Positions 21,337-33,128 of a DNA stretch of 64,000 nt are shown one piece after another. The notes below the pieces were generated by a model. The model was not told the DNA's origin. It made no database searches and saw only the letters and a list, made by a program, of their open reading frames with translations. How positions within the stretch are numbered: position 1 is the first letter of the stretch; every line of letters begins with the position of its first letter. The translations under genes and the position numbers were made by a program. Origin of the DNA: Mycogone perniciosa (lineage: Eukaryota > Ascomycota > Sordariomycetes > Hypocreales > Hypocreaceae); NCBI GenBank assembly GCA_025331125.1, contig JAOALB010000053.1:62001-126000 (forward strand). The letters are read 5' to 3'.

Positions 21337-22846
21337 TGTCTATCTAGAAGGCCAGGAAGTGATATGGAACTGGTCATAGCGGCGGCCGGTGACGCTTGAT
21401 TGATGGATTACCAGGGCGAATTTCTTGTATGTTGTATTGAATATCTATATAAAGTTGTGCGGCTTGTGCTAGCATTGGATGATGATGTGGAGAGATATCT
21501 TTCTTGGCTCTCAATGCTGGACGGACACAATGCTCGCCTGGTTCAACCCATCAGATTTCCAAAAGGCACTTCAGTACATGTTCAATTATGTGCCCTCGCA
21601 CTTCATAGGATCGGCAGGTCTTCGAAGAAGAAAAAGGGCGCAATTCCCACACGCCCCATTGACCAGACAGACAAAACGAGTGTCGCAACGGTCAAAAATT
21701 GCTAGCCAACAAGCTTTACCTCAATCTTCAAAACAAATTAATAACTGCCTCTGAGAATATAGGTATCGCCTCGACTCTGAACTCGGGCTATCGCTCCTAG
21801 TATTTCGCCACAGATAACTCTGACTACCAAATTACTGATTAGCAGATTACTGTCATTGCCATAGATGGCTATAATTATCCCAGAATGCGTCAAGACAGAG
21901 GATAGAAAAGTAAACCACTGGACCTACGACAGAATCTCAAGTAACATTACTTCTAACTCACTAGCCACAGTAAACCAACTCAATGTCTGAGATGACAGTT
22001 GCCTGCTGTTTCGGATAGCCATGCTTTTTCAGGGCCATGTCTTGGATCTGGTCCCTGAAGGTACTCGTACTCGTACTCGTAGTAACCTCAAATTAGGTTG
22101 ACGGCGTGAAGTCGGAGAGAAAAAAGAACATTATGGGTCGCATCGCGATTTTGCAGTGGCCTGCATTAGCTTCCATCGAGTCGACATGACGCCTTCGCCA
22201 AATCAGCCTAATAAACAGGAACAGAATGATGAAGATTTCATTTGTTCATAATCATTGGTGAGATTTGATGCTATCGCCCCACATGGCTGGGAAAGGTGCC
22301 TTTACTAAGACCATTACTATACTATTACTACGGAGTACTACAAAGGCATCGTCGTTCAAGATGATATCACAAAGTACAGAAGACAATGGTGTTTGTACAT
22401 CTATGCGGTTCTTATGATATCATATAGAGTATTGGGGCTACCACAAAGGGCAGGGAGATGTTAGCAGTATTACTACAAGTATGTACTCCGTAGTACGAAG
22501 TATTACAGGTTGTACTAATGACAATGACAGGTACCGCGATCCGAGGCTTGAATGGAGGGGCAGCGCAGCAACGCGTCCACGCCAACAGGTCACATTAATA
22601 TCGCTCCAGAGAATCCCGCCTAACGATCGCCCGCCTTATCCTGCGCAACACCACAACACCCTCTCGTCTCACCATCTCCCTTGGGCCATGGGGGCCTGCC
22701 TATGCGGCCCGCAGTTGCTCCATCATTAACTTGACAAACAAAAAAACAAACAAACATCACTTCGCCAAGCTCCAACACACACATAGAGAGAGAACGAACA
22801 GCGGAAGCGGACGCAGCTTCAGGAGTCCGTCTGTCAGCAGTCCGTC
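21337..22846. other. Intergenic region upstream of the HET gene, with palindromic motifs
   Basis: No recognisable gene in 1.5 kb. It contains ACTCGT repeats near 22066, TACGGAGTA at 22329-22337 and a compound TACTCCGTA...TACGAAGTA block at 22483-22504. The last few hundred bases are the promoter and leader of the HET-domain gene. Confidence 0.5.
22483..22504. repeat. Compound TACTCCGTA / TACGAAGTA motif
   Basis: Both forms of the dispersed motif lie side by side here, about 350 bp upstream of the HET-domain start codon. Another exact copy (TACGGAGTA) lies at 22329-22337. Confidence 0.8.
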
Positions 22847-24907
22847 ATGCCAGAGTCAGACTACTCCACCGGCAGCGAGTCGCCGCCGCCAGCGCCGCCA
22901 CCAGCCAGGCGCAAAAGCATTGCAAATCGGATCCTGGGCTCCTTCAACCAGGTGCGCAAGGACAGGGACAGAGACAAGGACAGAGACAAAGGCGACAGAG
23001 ACAGAGGAGACAGAGGAGACAGAGGAGACAGAGACAGAGACAGAAACAGAGACAGAAATGGCGCCTCTCCTTCCGTCAAGCGCCGTGCTTCAACCGCCGA
23101 CAAGACCTCTCCCATGACGCGGATTCGATTATGGCTTGACACCTGCAACGCCGAGCACGATCACCACTGCAGCGGCAGGGATGATTCGGGCAGCGCCACT
23201 TGGCGTCCTGCCTACCTCATCGACACCGTCGCACGCTGCTTGGTCAAGGCGAAACCAACCGATAGATACCTTGCCCTGAGCTACGTCTGGGGTCCCACGG
23301 ATCCGCGCCGAGGGCCGGACACCACGGCGCAATTGCTCAAGTCCAATGTCCAGGCTTTCCAGTCGAACCTCCCGGAAGCGGATATACCAGAGACCATCTT
23401 GGATGCCATGTATTTGTCCAAGAAGCTAGGCCTGCGCCATCTATGGGTCGATCGGCTGTGCATTGTTCAGGATGATGCTGATGATAAGGAGAATCACATC
23501 CGGCGCATGGCATATGTCTTTTCGAACGCATATCTCACAATTGTCGCAGCCCATGGCGACGCCTACACCGGCCTCCTCCCTATTAACCCGCGGCGCTCCG
23601 CTCGCGACACCAAGCCTAGCAATCGGGACCACAACGAACTCCTCAAGATGTCAAAATGGAACACCCGTGGGTGGACCCTTCAAGAGCTCCTGTACTCGCG
23701 CCGTGCTGTTTTCTTCTTCCAGGATACCGTTACATGGGAGTGTCACTGCAATCTCTGGCAGAAAGGCACCACGAACCTCCTACCCAAGCTCCGTGGTAAT
23801 CGGCATGACTGCACACATCGGCTTTCCTCAGCCGCCTTTGGCTTCCAGCATGCGCCGTGGCCCGACCTGGACGAATACGCGCGCATTGCTGCTGACTACA
23901 GCGCTAGGAGAGTTACCTACGTGGAAGACACGCTGAAGGCGTTTTCGGGCGTCACGTTTGTGCTCTCGCGTGTCTTTTCCGATGGATTCATGTACGGGAT
24001 GCCTCTAATGTTTCTCGACATGGCCCTGCTCTGGCGACCGCAAGCATCCATCAGGCGGAGAGCACCGCCACGCCCCCCCTTTCTTCCCTCATGGTCCTGG
24101 ATGGGTTGGTGGTTCGATGGTGTGCCCGTCGATCTGACCTTGTGGAAAGCAGCTGCAGACTACGTTGAAGAGACGAGCTCGGCCAAGGTCGGACAGAACT
24201 CTAAACGATTCCGTCCCTTGCATCCATTCAGGATTAAGTCCACAGTGACATGGAATCTCACTGACAGAACCTCCACAGTGCCTGTAAACAGCACGGGGCT
24301 GCAATATAGAGAACTCAGGTCTCGCAAGAACGCCGGCACGCCATTGCCCCCTGGTTGGTCGAAAAGCGGCTCGCACTTCAAGCATGACAGTGATGAGTCG
24401 ACAGTCTTCAGATACCCTGTGCCGATCCTAGATCCACCTAAGGATGGAGCGTACGAGCCCGCGACTGGCGAGATGGCCTTCCCGGGCCCCCTTTTGTCTT
24501 TCAAAACCACGTCTGGATTCTTTGACGTCGACTTGTCTGATACCATGGCTCCCAAAGATAGACAGAATCCGCCAATCGCAGTTGGCAGCATCTGGAGCAA
24601 GTCTAACAAATGGATCGGCGAGTTCCGGGCCCACGATGGGTGGTTGGGCATACAAACATCCAACTACGATGGCGCCGAGAAGCTCGAGTTCATCGCCATC
24701 TCCACCGCCATGGAGCGTAGGGGTTCTTACATCTTCACCGCGGAGAGATTCGAGGAGAATATGGATGAGGACGGCATCGTTGACTTTGTGAACGTATTGT
24801 GGATCGAGAGGATCGGGGCCGTCGCGTATCGAAGGGGTATTGGTCACATTTTGCAGAAGGCGTGGTATTCACAGGCGAAAGAGGAAGTGGATATTCTTCT
24901 TGGGTAG
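22847..24907 (+). CDS. HET-domain (heterokaryon incompatibility-type) protein
   Basis: Single-exon protein of 686 residues. The HET domain, at about residues 141-290, has the usual three blocks: YLALSYVWGPT, LGLRHLWVDRLCIVQDDADD, and RMAYVFSNAYLTIVAAHGDA ending in a GLLP turn. A later block (KWNTRGWTLQELLYSRRAVFF) is the conserved end of the domain. HET domains act in non-self recognition and cell death in filamentous fungi; they are structurally TIR-like. Residues 38-71 are a run of Arg-Asp, Lys-Asp and Gly-Asp-Arg units encoded by an imperfect GACAGA repeat, an odd charged insert that is likely to vary in length between strains. The C-terminal half (about 330-686) has Trp-rich PSWSWMGWW, typical of large HET proteins. 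No partner gene (het-s, NLR) is adjacent. Whether it controls incompatibility cannot be told from sequence. Confidence 0.92.
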   Translation: MPESDYSTGSESPPPAPPPARRKSIANRILGSFNQVRKDRDRDKDRDKGDRDRGDRGDRGDRDRDRNRDRNGASPSVKRRASTADKTSPMTRIRLWLDTCNAEHDHHCSGRDDSGSATWRPAYLIDTVARCLVKAKPTDRYLALSYVWGPTDPRRGPDTTAQLLKSNVQAFQSNLPEADIPETILDAMYLSKKLGLRHLWVDRLCIVQDDADDKENHIRRMAYVFSNAYLTIVAAHGDAYTGLLPINPRRSARDTKPSNRDHNELLKMSKWNTRGWTLQELLYSRRAVFFFQDTVTWECHCNLWQKGTTNLLPKLRGNRHDCTHRLSSAAFGFQHAPWPDLDEYARIAADYSARRVTYVEDTLKAFSGVTFVLSRVFSDGFMYGMPLMFLDMALLWRPQASIRRRAPPRPPFLPSWSWMGWWFDGVPVDLTLWKAAADYVEETSSAKVGQNSKRFRPLHPFRIKSTVTWNLTDRTSTVPVNSTGLQYRELRSRKNAGTPLPPGWSKSGSHFKHDSDESTVFRYPVPILDPPKDGAYEPATGEMAFPGPLLSFKTTSGFFDVDLSDTMAPKDRQNPPIAVGSIWSKSNKWIGEFRAHDGWLGIQTSNYDGAEKLEFIAISTAMERRGSYIFTAERFEENMDEDGIVDFVNVLWIERIGAVAYRRGIGHILQKAWYSQAKEEVDILLG
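22965..23060. repeat. Imperfect GACAGA hexamer repeat inside the HET gene
   Basis: About 95 bp made mostly of GACAGA, GACAAA and GAGGAGACA units, encoding the RD/KD/GDR tract at residues 38-71. The hexamer/nonamer periods keep the frame, so unit gain or loss would change tract length without breaking the protein. Confidence 0.88.
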
Positions 24908-25626
24908 GGGGGGATTCCTCACACATGAAACATCCCCAGGCATGGATAGCGAGGTGTGCGGCGTTTAGGACTTGGCTTGGATCTTTTGACAAGGGGTGAC
25001 GCATGAATTTTTTATCAGTTGTGTGTATGCAAGTTGGCTTGTCACGAGGATGTCTGGTTGCATGGGAGACTGGGAATTCAGGGGTTCATTCAATCTTGTA
25101 GGTAAATAGGGAAATTGTATACGACTTATTTGATATGAAGTTTTGGCGTGATATGACTCCCTGGTAGAACAAGTTTCGCTATCTCTACAGGACAGATGAC
25201 TCCAAGTTACAAGCAAATACATTACCTCTTACAAAGCATCAATCAAACAAGCATAAACACCGGAAGCACAAGAGAAAGAACGCACATGTTTTCGCGATTC
25301 ATCATCACTGCTGGAAACATCAAGGGCATATGTCCCTCTATCTACCTGCTCAGTGTCCAGGCAACACAAACACATGCCATATGCATCATCATATCGAGTA
25401 AAAGAGAAAGAGTCTCCGCAATATAAATACGTCGTCCGCTCATCACACACAAAGATATAGAGAGAAAGCATCAGAACCCTCCAGAAGCACTTCGTTGTCC
25501 TACTATTATAGCCCAACGCCAGACTCCGCTGCCCAAATGTTTTCCCAGTTGGCCAAATGCCGGATAGTGTTCCGCCAAAAACTCAAGCATCACCATGACT
25601 GCAAAATTCACGACGGAATTGTTGTT
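24908..25626. other. Convergent 3' region between the HET gene and SMC3
   Basis: 719 bp between stop codons of converging genes, AT-rich, no recognisable coding frame, repeat or RNA gene. Confidence 0.5.
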
Positions 25627-28600
25627 TTAAGTCGGTTTGGCTTGGCCCTCGACGAAGTTGAGAGCATCTTCCGTACTGACGCAGTTGATGGAACTTGTCT
25701 TGCTGCGGAACGTCACACCGTAGCACTTGTCCGCTACGTGAACGATCTCGGGTCGGAAAGTGGTGCAGATAAACTGCGTACCAGCCTCATTTGATATCGA
25801 CTCGAGTAAAGACCCCACAGCGGTACGGTACTGAGCATCAAGGTTGGCATCGACTTCGTCAAAGATGACCATTGGGCTACTTTCCGTTTGCTGTAGCGCG
25901 AAGATAAGACAGAGGGCGCATAAACCTGGGTGATTATACGTCAGCAGGGACATATACAACGGGTACACACAAATGGTACTTACTCTTTTGTCCACCACTG
26001 AGCTGTTGGATCTTCTGCTGCTCGTCAAGATGCTTTGAGTTAAAGGACACGCTGATCCCAACACCGATGTAGTTCTCAACGCTGCCTCGCGCTTCCTCAT
26101 CCGATTCTTCAGGTGGTGCTTGGCGACGGTCAGTCCTGCGCTGGATGACCAAACGACCATGGCCAGCAGGCACAAGTTTGTTGAAGATGGTGGCAAACTC
26201 TTTAGACACTTGTTTGAAGGTACGCTCGATGGCCTCGTCTTTCCGGCGATCGAGATGCTCAACAAGCTCCTCGATCGATCCTTGGGAGGCGTCCAGCTCC
26301 TTTCGTCGCTTCATGAGCTGTTCTTGCTGCATTGTGAAGTTGTTGTATTGCTCAAAGGCCTTCTTGTTGACGTGCTTGTATTTCTTGAGAGCCTCGTTAA
26401 CCCTTTTCAGCTTAGATGTGATCTAGATAGATAAGTGGTTAGTCATGATCTGCTCCCTTTTCGCACGTTCCCACGTCAGTATAGGTTACTTACGGTGCTG
26501 GCCTGCATATTCTCATATTTGTCGAACGCTTCCTCCGGTAATACGCCGAGATCACGGATGTTCTTTGCGCATTCTGCAGCCTGAGCAGTCAAGAGAGCCT
26601 TCCGTTGGAGAGTCTTCTCCATTCTCTTCTGCTGCTTCTCTATCCTTGTGGAGATCTCGAGTTGAACCTGCTCTCGCTTCACTTTCTCTGCTTCAAACTG
26701 CTCCAAGCGGGTATTCAGCTCTTCTAGCTTGGCCTCGGTCTCTTCCAGGTCTGCTTCGACGACTTTCAAGGCTTTTTGTGCCTTCTTCATCTCTCTCTCT
26801 GCTTCCTTCAAGCTGCCAGATACTCCTCCAGATGAATTCTCAAAGGCTTGACTGTTCAGCTGGTCCAGTTTCATTTGCAAGTTCTGTCGCAGGTCGACCT
26901 CCAGAAGTTGCTTTCTTCGTTCGAGGGCTCTTCGAGCATTGCTAATCTCGTTCCATTGCCTCTGTAACTGTTGTGCCTTACCGCTCGACTCCTCAAGCTC
27001 CCGCTCCTCGATCGCCGTTAGGCTCTTCTTGAATTCCGTGCCCAATTCAGCCTCATGAGCTGCAACTTCTTGCAGGAACCCATTCATATTCTTTTCGACT
27101 GCATCTCGCCTCTTAATCGCAGCGTCAAGATGGCCTCTCTCGTTCTCAATATGGGCTGACTTGTTCCGAAGTTCATGCTTCAATGGCTCAAATCCATCTT
27201 CGGCTTGTCGCAGCTTCTGCTCAAGTTTCTGAACCTCAGACATGGCGCCGGTGATTTCCTGATCCTTAAGTTCAATCTGTCTGCGGGTATTGCGAGACTG
27301 GTCGATCAGCCGCTCATACTCTTCCCTCCATCTGTTGGTGGCCTGGACAGCTTCTAGACGCGACTTTCGAGGATCAATCCAACCACCGGTCATGGCACCC
27401 CTCTTGTTGGTGGTGTCACCCTCAGCAGTGATACCGTCCACGCCGTGGCTTCTGGCATATTGAGCAGCTACAGCCAGGTTTGGGCAGACAACTGTCTTTC
27501 CAAAAACCTGCTGGAAGGCTTTCTCGAATTTGGGGTCGAAAGTGATCTTGCTGAGAAGGGGAACTGCGTCATTGGAATTCGGTAGGTTCACCTTCCGGGG
27601 GCGTAACTGGGCAAGGGGCATAAAGGTTACACGACCTCCGTGTTGCCGGTACATAATGTCCGCCAAATACGTGGCGGTATCAGCGTTGTCGACAACGTAG
27701 TGAAACAAGCTAGCGCCAGCGATCTGTTCAACAGGAAGCCGGTAGGCATCACTGACATCCAGAAGATCCGCCAATGTTCCGTAAGCGCCGGGGATAGCCT
27801 GCTCTTGTTTCAATCGGCGAATTGTAGCCAGTCCACGAGCGGTAGCTCCATCTACGGAGTGAGCTAGCTCTCGCTCGGCCTGCTCCTTTTCTTGCCGGGC
27901 ATTCGAGATGACTGAGCTCAGCTTGTCGTCCTCTCGTCGGATTAACTTTCGTTCATCGTTCAACTTGTCAAGTGTGGCTCGAGCCTGGGCTGCTTGGTCT
28001 GCCAGCTGTCCCCTGTCACCGCTCCAGTTGGCGAGGCGTGATCGTAAATCAGCTACTTCGTTCTCACCCTGTTCAATGGCTTTCTGGACTCTGACGACCT
28101 CCTCATCGGCATCCAATTTGTTTGCCTTCTGAGTGCTGATTGTCAACCCAAGTTCTTCGATTTCCTGCTTAAGCCAATTATCTCGCTCTGCACGGTTTTT
28201 GAACCTAGAGCCGCGAGTTTGTTTGGCAAAGAGGCGGGTTCGCGATGCCTCCACAACGTCCAGTTGCCTTCTAACATCATCTTCTTCATTCTTCCTCTGG
28301 TTGTACTCGGGGAGAACTTCTGCTAATTCGCTTTCTTTGGTCGCAATCTCTTCCTGTACAGACTCGAGGCCAGCAGCGTGTTGCGCCCGGGCCTGTTCCT
28401 GGGCAGACTGTCCTTCTTTTAGGTTCTTCGCTTTGAGCTCGACCTTGGCTAGAGTTTTGGCATTGTCACGCCGATCTTCCTCAAGCTGACGTCGATCAAG
28501 TTGCAGAAGTTCCAACTCCCTGTGCAGCTTGTGGATTTGGGCGTCGATTTTCGAAATTGCCTTTTCTCCTTCCAGAAACTCAGTGCGGCTGGAATCTGTC

Positions 28601-29417
28601 GTGTCAAGACCATCTTGCCTGGCGTTATCAATTTCCTCCAACGCGGACTGAACAGTCGTTTGTTCTCGGTGGTGATATGCGTATTCGAGGCATCGTCGTT
28701 CTCGGTCCTTCTCCTGGAACCCTCGCAGCTCCTCTTTCTCCTCTTCCAGCTCGGCCAATCTTTCTTTGATGTATTCAAGAAGCTCGTCGATCTTCTCGCG
28801 CTTGTTGTTGGTCTCGTTCATGATCTTGAGTGACTCGGCGCGGCGGGCTTCGTAGACTTGAGTGCCCGCAACCTCCTTCAATAGGTTCAACCGATCAGAC
28901 TCTTTCATATTCGTCAGGGCAGTAACACGGCCCTGAGGCACGATGTAGTATGGATTGGAGCGCGAAAACCCTGCAGCTTCTAACAAGTTCATGACATCGG
29001 TTTTGGTGACGACTTTTCGATCTACTGAATATTCGTCCTTCTTCAGGCCAATGGTGCGTCGCAAAACAACTTCTTTGTTGCCGGTTGGGAATCGATCATC
29101 GCTGTTGTCGAAGATGATCTCGACATAGGCGGACATGACAGCAGATCCAGAGCCTTCGTGAAGCAGGCCCTGGCGCTCCTCACGACTCATCTGGGTGTAG
29201 GCATCGCTGAGGACGAAGCGAATCGCCGCGAAGAAATTGCTCTTACCAGAGCCATTGCGACCAACGATGACGTTTGTCTTGGGTGAGAAGGGTTCGATGA
29301 CTGTCTGTTCCTTATAGCTGCAGCCCGCAAGTCAATATACAGCCCATATGATGGAGTTGGTGGGGTCGCCGTGCCGCACCTTTTGAAGCCTTGGATAATG
29401 ATCTGCTTGATATACAT
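25627..29417 (-). CDS. SMC3: Cohesin ATPase subunit Smc3
   Basis: Core cohesin subunit that with Smc1 and the kleisin Scc1 holds sister chromatids together and extrudes loops. Minus-strand exons 29417..29380, 29317..26494, 26422..25984 and 25925..25627, giving 1199 residues, the normal Smc3 length. The first exon is only 38 nt and encodes MYIKQIIIQGFK. Walker A is GRNGSGKS at 32-39. KKD at 105-107 is the Eco1 acetylation site (same numbering as human K105/K106). Two long coiled coils flank the hinge (about 500-690, including GRVTFMPLAQLRPR and GAMTGGW). The ABC signature LSGGQKS is at about 1095-1101 and Walker B with catalytic Glu (VIFDEVD) ends near 1126. All three introns are 58-71 nt and keep phase. 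It diverges from MOT1 across 3.7 kb. Confidence 0.97.
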
Positions 29418-29683
29418 GGTCGGCGGCGCAGGCGCTGATGCGCATCATTCGAGGTGCCAGAGAATTGCAGTCTCAGCTTTGTCTGGCGTTGTGCCTCGAT
29501 AGAGTGCAGTGCGGATTTGTGGACTCGACCTTTGCGATGCGACGCGTCTCACGAGACCCGCGATTAATCGGGTGTCGAATTCGGCGCGCGTTCAGCTTCG
29601 TCGATTTTCTTTCTGCCTGACAAGTTAGGCCCCATTTCGCTAAACCGCCTACCCTGTAATTATCCCATGACAACCATCTACAA

Positions 29684-29703
29684 AGTACGAAGTACTTCGT
29701 ACT
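29684..29703. repeat. Perfect 20-bp palindrome of the TACGAAGTA form
   Basis: AGTACGAAGTACTTCGTACT equals its own reverse complement. It is the AA/TT sister form of the TACGGAGTA motif, about 270 bp upstream of the SMC3 start codon. Confidence 0.9.
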
Positions 29704-31589
29704 CCTTATTATTACTGAACTATCCTTTCTTGTTGCTACTGTTACCAGGTACTAGTACAAAGTAGCTGCAGTGTGATGACATTTGGGTTCCATCGCACAT
29801 GCGCTGTTTCAGGTACGTATGCTTGAATCTCTGTTGAGGGCTTCCTTCATTCAGTGTAGGCGCATGGCGCTATGGCCTGGATTGTTGAATGGTTGCAAAC
29901 TCAAATCAGCAGCACATCAACAAACACGGAAATGGTGAGACCCTCGAATCGAGTCTCCATGCATGGCCAGGAGCGGGAGCTTACGTTAGGTGCCACATGG
30001 CTGAGGAGGGCACATTTTATATCCCGAACGAGACGCAGAGATATTGCCAACACAACGCACAGCAGACCTCTCCTGTCCTCCGTACATGATAAATCTGCAA
30101 GCACACCATCAGCACTGCTCCAACATGAATCAATCACCTCTTCTTGCAGCCTCGTGACAGTCCGAATACCCCGCTCACTACACCATTTCCTACACCACGA
30201 TAAGGCCTTCTTGTTACACTTCATGCTCATCGGCACCCTCTGGCAACCAAGACATGGTTGGTTGCCCAGCCCCTAGCCATGCAGTCGATGTCAATGGCAA
30301 ACTCAAACTGGGGGCCACACGGAGTACATACTAACCACTTAAATCAACACGCAGCCCAGGGTGGAGCTCATGCATGATTCCTCACACTTTCTGCCGCCTC
30401 GAAAGCCTCACCTATCCAACTCCCTATCTTAGCCTACAATACTACAAAGTATTATTATGACTACTCTTTTTTTCTCCCCCTCTACTAATACGAAGTGAGA
30501 CGCTCAGCCAAGACAGCCAGCCACAAGGGGGCGGCAATGACACGACGATCGTGCATGGCTGATCGTCAGAGGCGGGTCGGCATTGCAGAGGCCAGCCTCT
30601 GCAAGTCAAAAAGTTTGGCGGATCATTGCTGTTCTGTTGACCAACCAGCGCAGAGCAGCAGGGACAGTAGCGTCTCACGGCAATTTTAAGTCGCTGTCAA
30701 AAACGGATCGATCCGATTTGCGGCGACTCTCTATCCATTGGCAGTGCTACTGGCTGCAGTAGTAGTACTACTATGGCATTGTCTCTTGTGCCCAAGACTC
30801 CAAGACGCAAAAGGCCACGGGCAAAAGTCAGATCATGGAAGTATTTCGTTGCACGTTGCCAGCGCAGAGTTAGCCTCCAGCTACGTACTGCACCAGCAAG
30901 TAAACTCACTCTCTTACTATATGGCCCGAGACTTCCGCGAGGGATTGTACCACCGTCCCGGAGCAGTGTGTAGGGATGCTGTGACACGGAAGTGATGCTG
31001 CAAGAATGCTTGTTCGCGCTGTAGACGGACGACAGTTCATAATGCACCTCATCCAACACCAATGTTGATGGTAAAAATTGAAACCCGCGGGTATAGTAGC
31101 TCATAGTGAGAATATGTAAGATGGAATGCTGAGCAGCCCGACTTGCAACCAACCGATGGGGAACAAGGGGACAGACACCATTGGAAATACGAGTAAAAAT
31201 AGCACCGTCGTCATCAAACTTCACGAAAACGGAAGAGGCGCGCAATGGAATGCACGCGTGCGCGGCACTTGGACGAAAGGGCGCGGTGTTGGCTCGGAGA
31301 GAAACACCTCCAACCCACACACATACGGGAAATCGGTGGGATGCGATACGACAAGGAACTGGACTATACTTCGTACTATGGACCGTCTTGAAGCCGAGGT
31401 CGATGCTGAATATGCAAGACTGGCTGCCTCAGAAGTTGGGGAGTTGTGCATTATCAGGTACGAAGTACTTGTACTCGTAGGCTCTCTTCGGTATGCAGAC
31501 TCCACCGGCCTGAACTTCACGCAAGCAAGCACCAGTCAAGTCACATGCTGGCCGGGATGCATGGTCCGTCCATGGCCCATTTATGTACA

Positions 31590-31609
31590 AGTACTCCGTA
31601 CGGAGTACT
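31590..31609. repeat. Perfect 20-bp palindrome of the TACTCCGTA form
   Basis: AGTACTCCGTACGGAGTACT equals its own reverse complement. It has the same outer AGTAC...GTACT frame as the 20-bp palindrome at 29684 but with CCG/CGG instead of GAA/TTC arms. Confidence 0.9.
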
Positions 31610-32462
31610 CGTACTAATGATGGAAGTCTTCGCAAAAAGTCTCACTTTTTCTTTCATCTCGGCTTTGGGTTGATGCCCAGCAGAGCAGCAGAGCAGCAGC
31701 CTGAGGCTTTACGGGCGAGTAGGGAACCCGGCTAATTTAATCAAAGGCCCCCTGGCTTAGTCCACTAAGTACAGAGGCTACAGGCTCCAGGCCAGAGTCT
31801 ACCACAGGCTGGAGCACCGCTCTAGGCCGGGGTGCTGCCGTCTGGAAAGCACGGCCCACCTTTTTTCTCCCCAAAAGGGCGCTAAGGAAGCATTAGGGAA
31901 ATTAAGCGAGGCTGGCGTGGAAAACCGTTGGTCCTTGGGCTGGGCCACTGCGGCGAGCGTGTATAAAAATACAGGCATAGACATATAGAAAGCCCGGCCT
32001 GCCCTCCACTCAATTCTCCCCGTCCCAGCCCTGCCCGACCTTCTGCCCGCTCGCCGCTGAGGCCGAAGCAACAGCAGGCAGCACTCAGCGCCAGCATAGC
32101 CGCTGCAACCCGCTCATCGTCACGTCACCCAGACGGCCTCAGGTACCTCGCCACCGCTTGGCCGCCTGCAAGTGACATCCACCGCCTCACCGAACTCGCC
32201 TCTAGCTGTTGCGCCCATTCAGCAACATCATTGGCGCGCGACTGTGCCCCTCAATCGCTGCATTTGGACGCTTTGGGGTGGTGTTTGTCCCAGTAGTGCA
32301 TGCGCCATTCCAGCTCGTGCAAGCCTGGTGTTTGCTTGCCCAAACAGCCTGCGGGTGGTGTATTGGTATAAACTTATCGAGACGCTGCTTTGACTTGACA
32401 GTTGCCTCCGAGGTGCGCGGCGGTGCATCATCAACCGCCCGTTCAAAGCACCTCGGCACAAG

Positions 32463-33066
32463 GTAAGTGATTCTTCAAGCAAACTCGTTTGTTCATTTGT
32501 TCATTTTTTTATTCCAAGCCATGTAATGCGTTGCACTTTACTCCTATTTGGCGTTTGTTAATCTACTATCCCGTGTTGTCATATCGTCACTGCGGCACTT
32601 GACCATCCATGTATATCCTATCCTATTCACTATCTATACGGAGTACTCCGTACTGCACCCGCCAATGCATCGCGCATCTCCAACACAACACCGAGAGTCG
32701 TCTTTGCATGGCTTTACATGATCTTGCTTTTGCATATCCATCCATTGTTGCACTCGCTTTTATTTTTTTTTATCCCTCTTCCAATCAACACACCCAACTA
32801 AGGTCTCATGATCACCATGCAGTCCCTCAATTCCCCTCCTTCCTTCTCATGTACTCCGTACCTCCATTTTAAACCCGCCTCACCTCATCTACATGTCTGC
32901 ATCTATCCGCCCTTCCCCACACACACCACACACCATATGCATCGCCTACGCATATAAACAGCCGCCTCGTACTGGCTTCCAGTATGTGGTCTACTTTTCA
33001 TATGCCCTCTGTCATTTCTCTATTCCGGTCATCGTAACACCAGTTGCTGATCAACATACTCTGCAG
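32463..33066 (+). other. Possible 5' leader intron of MOT1
   Basis: A strong donor (AAG then GTAAGT at 32463) and a strong acceptor (CTCTGCAG ending at 33066) bracket 604 nt without coding content, the acceptor lying about 60 nt upstream of the MOT1 ATG. This is inference from splice-site quality only; transcript evidence is needed. Confidence 0.28.
32637..32652. repeat. Perfect 16-bp palindrome TACGGAGTACTCCGTA
   Basis: Equals its own reverse complement, with arms in the opposite order to the palindrome at 5725. It lies about 480 bp upstream of the MOT1 start codon, inside the suspected leader intron; a single TACTCCGTA follows near 32854. Confidence 0.85.
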
Positions 33067-33128
33067 GACATCATAACCTACAAAGCCATGAGGACCAGAA
33101 TCATTTTGAGCTATCACTCTAAGACGCA

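Larger units (their letters stand above)
29418..33128. other. Gene-poor 3.7-kb divergent region between SMC3 and MOT1
   Basis: The longest stretch without a gene in the window. Frames up to about 207 codons occur, but none has family features, and those that overlap on opposite strands exclude each other. It carries three perfect palindromes of the dispersed motif (29684-29703, 31590-31609, 32637-32652) and single copies near 31370, 31457 and 32854. AGCAG-rich repeats lie near 31680-31700. The right end is the MOT1 promoter and leader, possibly with a leader intron. Confidence 0.55.

Noticed and set aside
30697..31320. 207-codon minus-strand frame in the SMC3-MOT1 gap
   Set aside because: No motif or domain-like composition; plus-strand frames of similar quality overlap it and palindromic repeats fall inside it.
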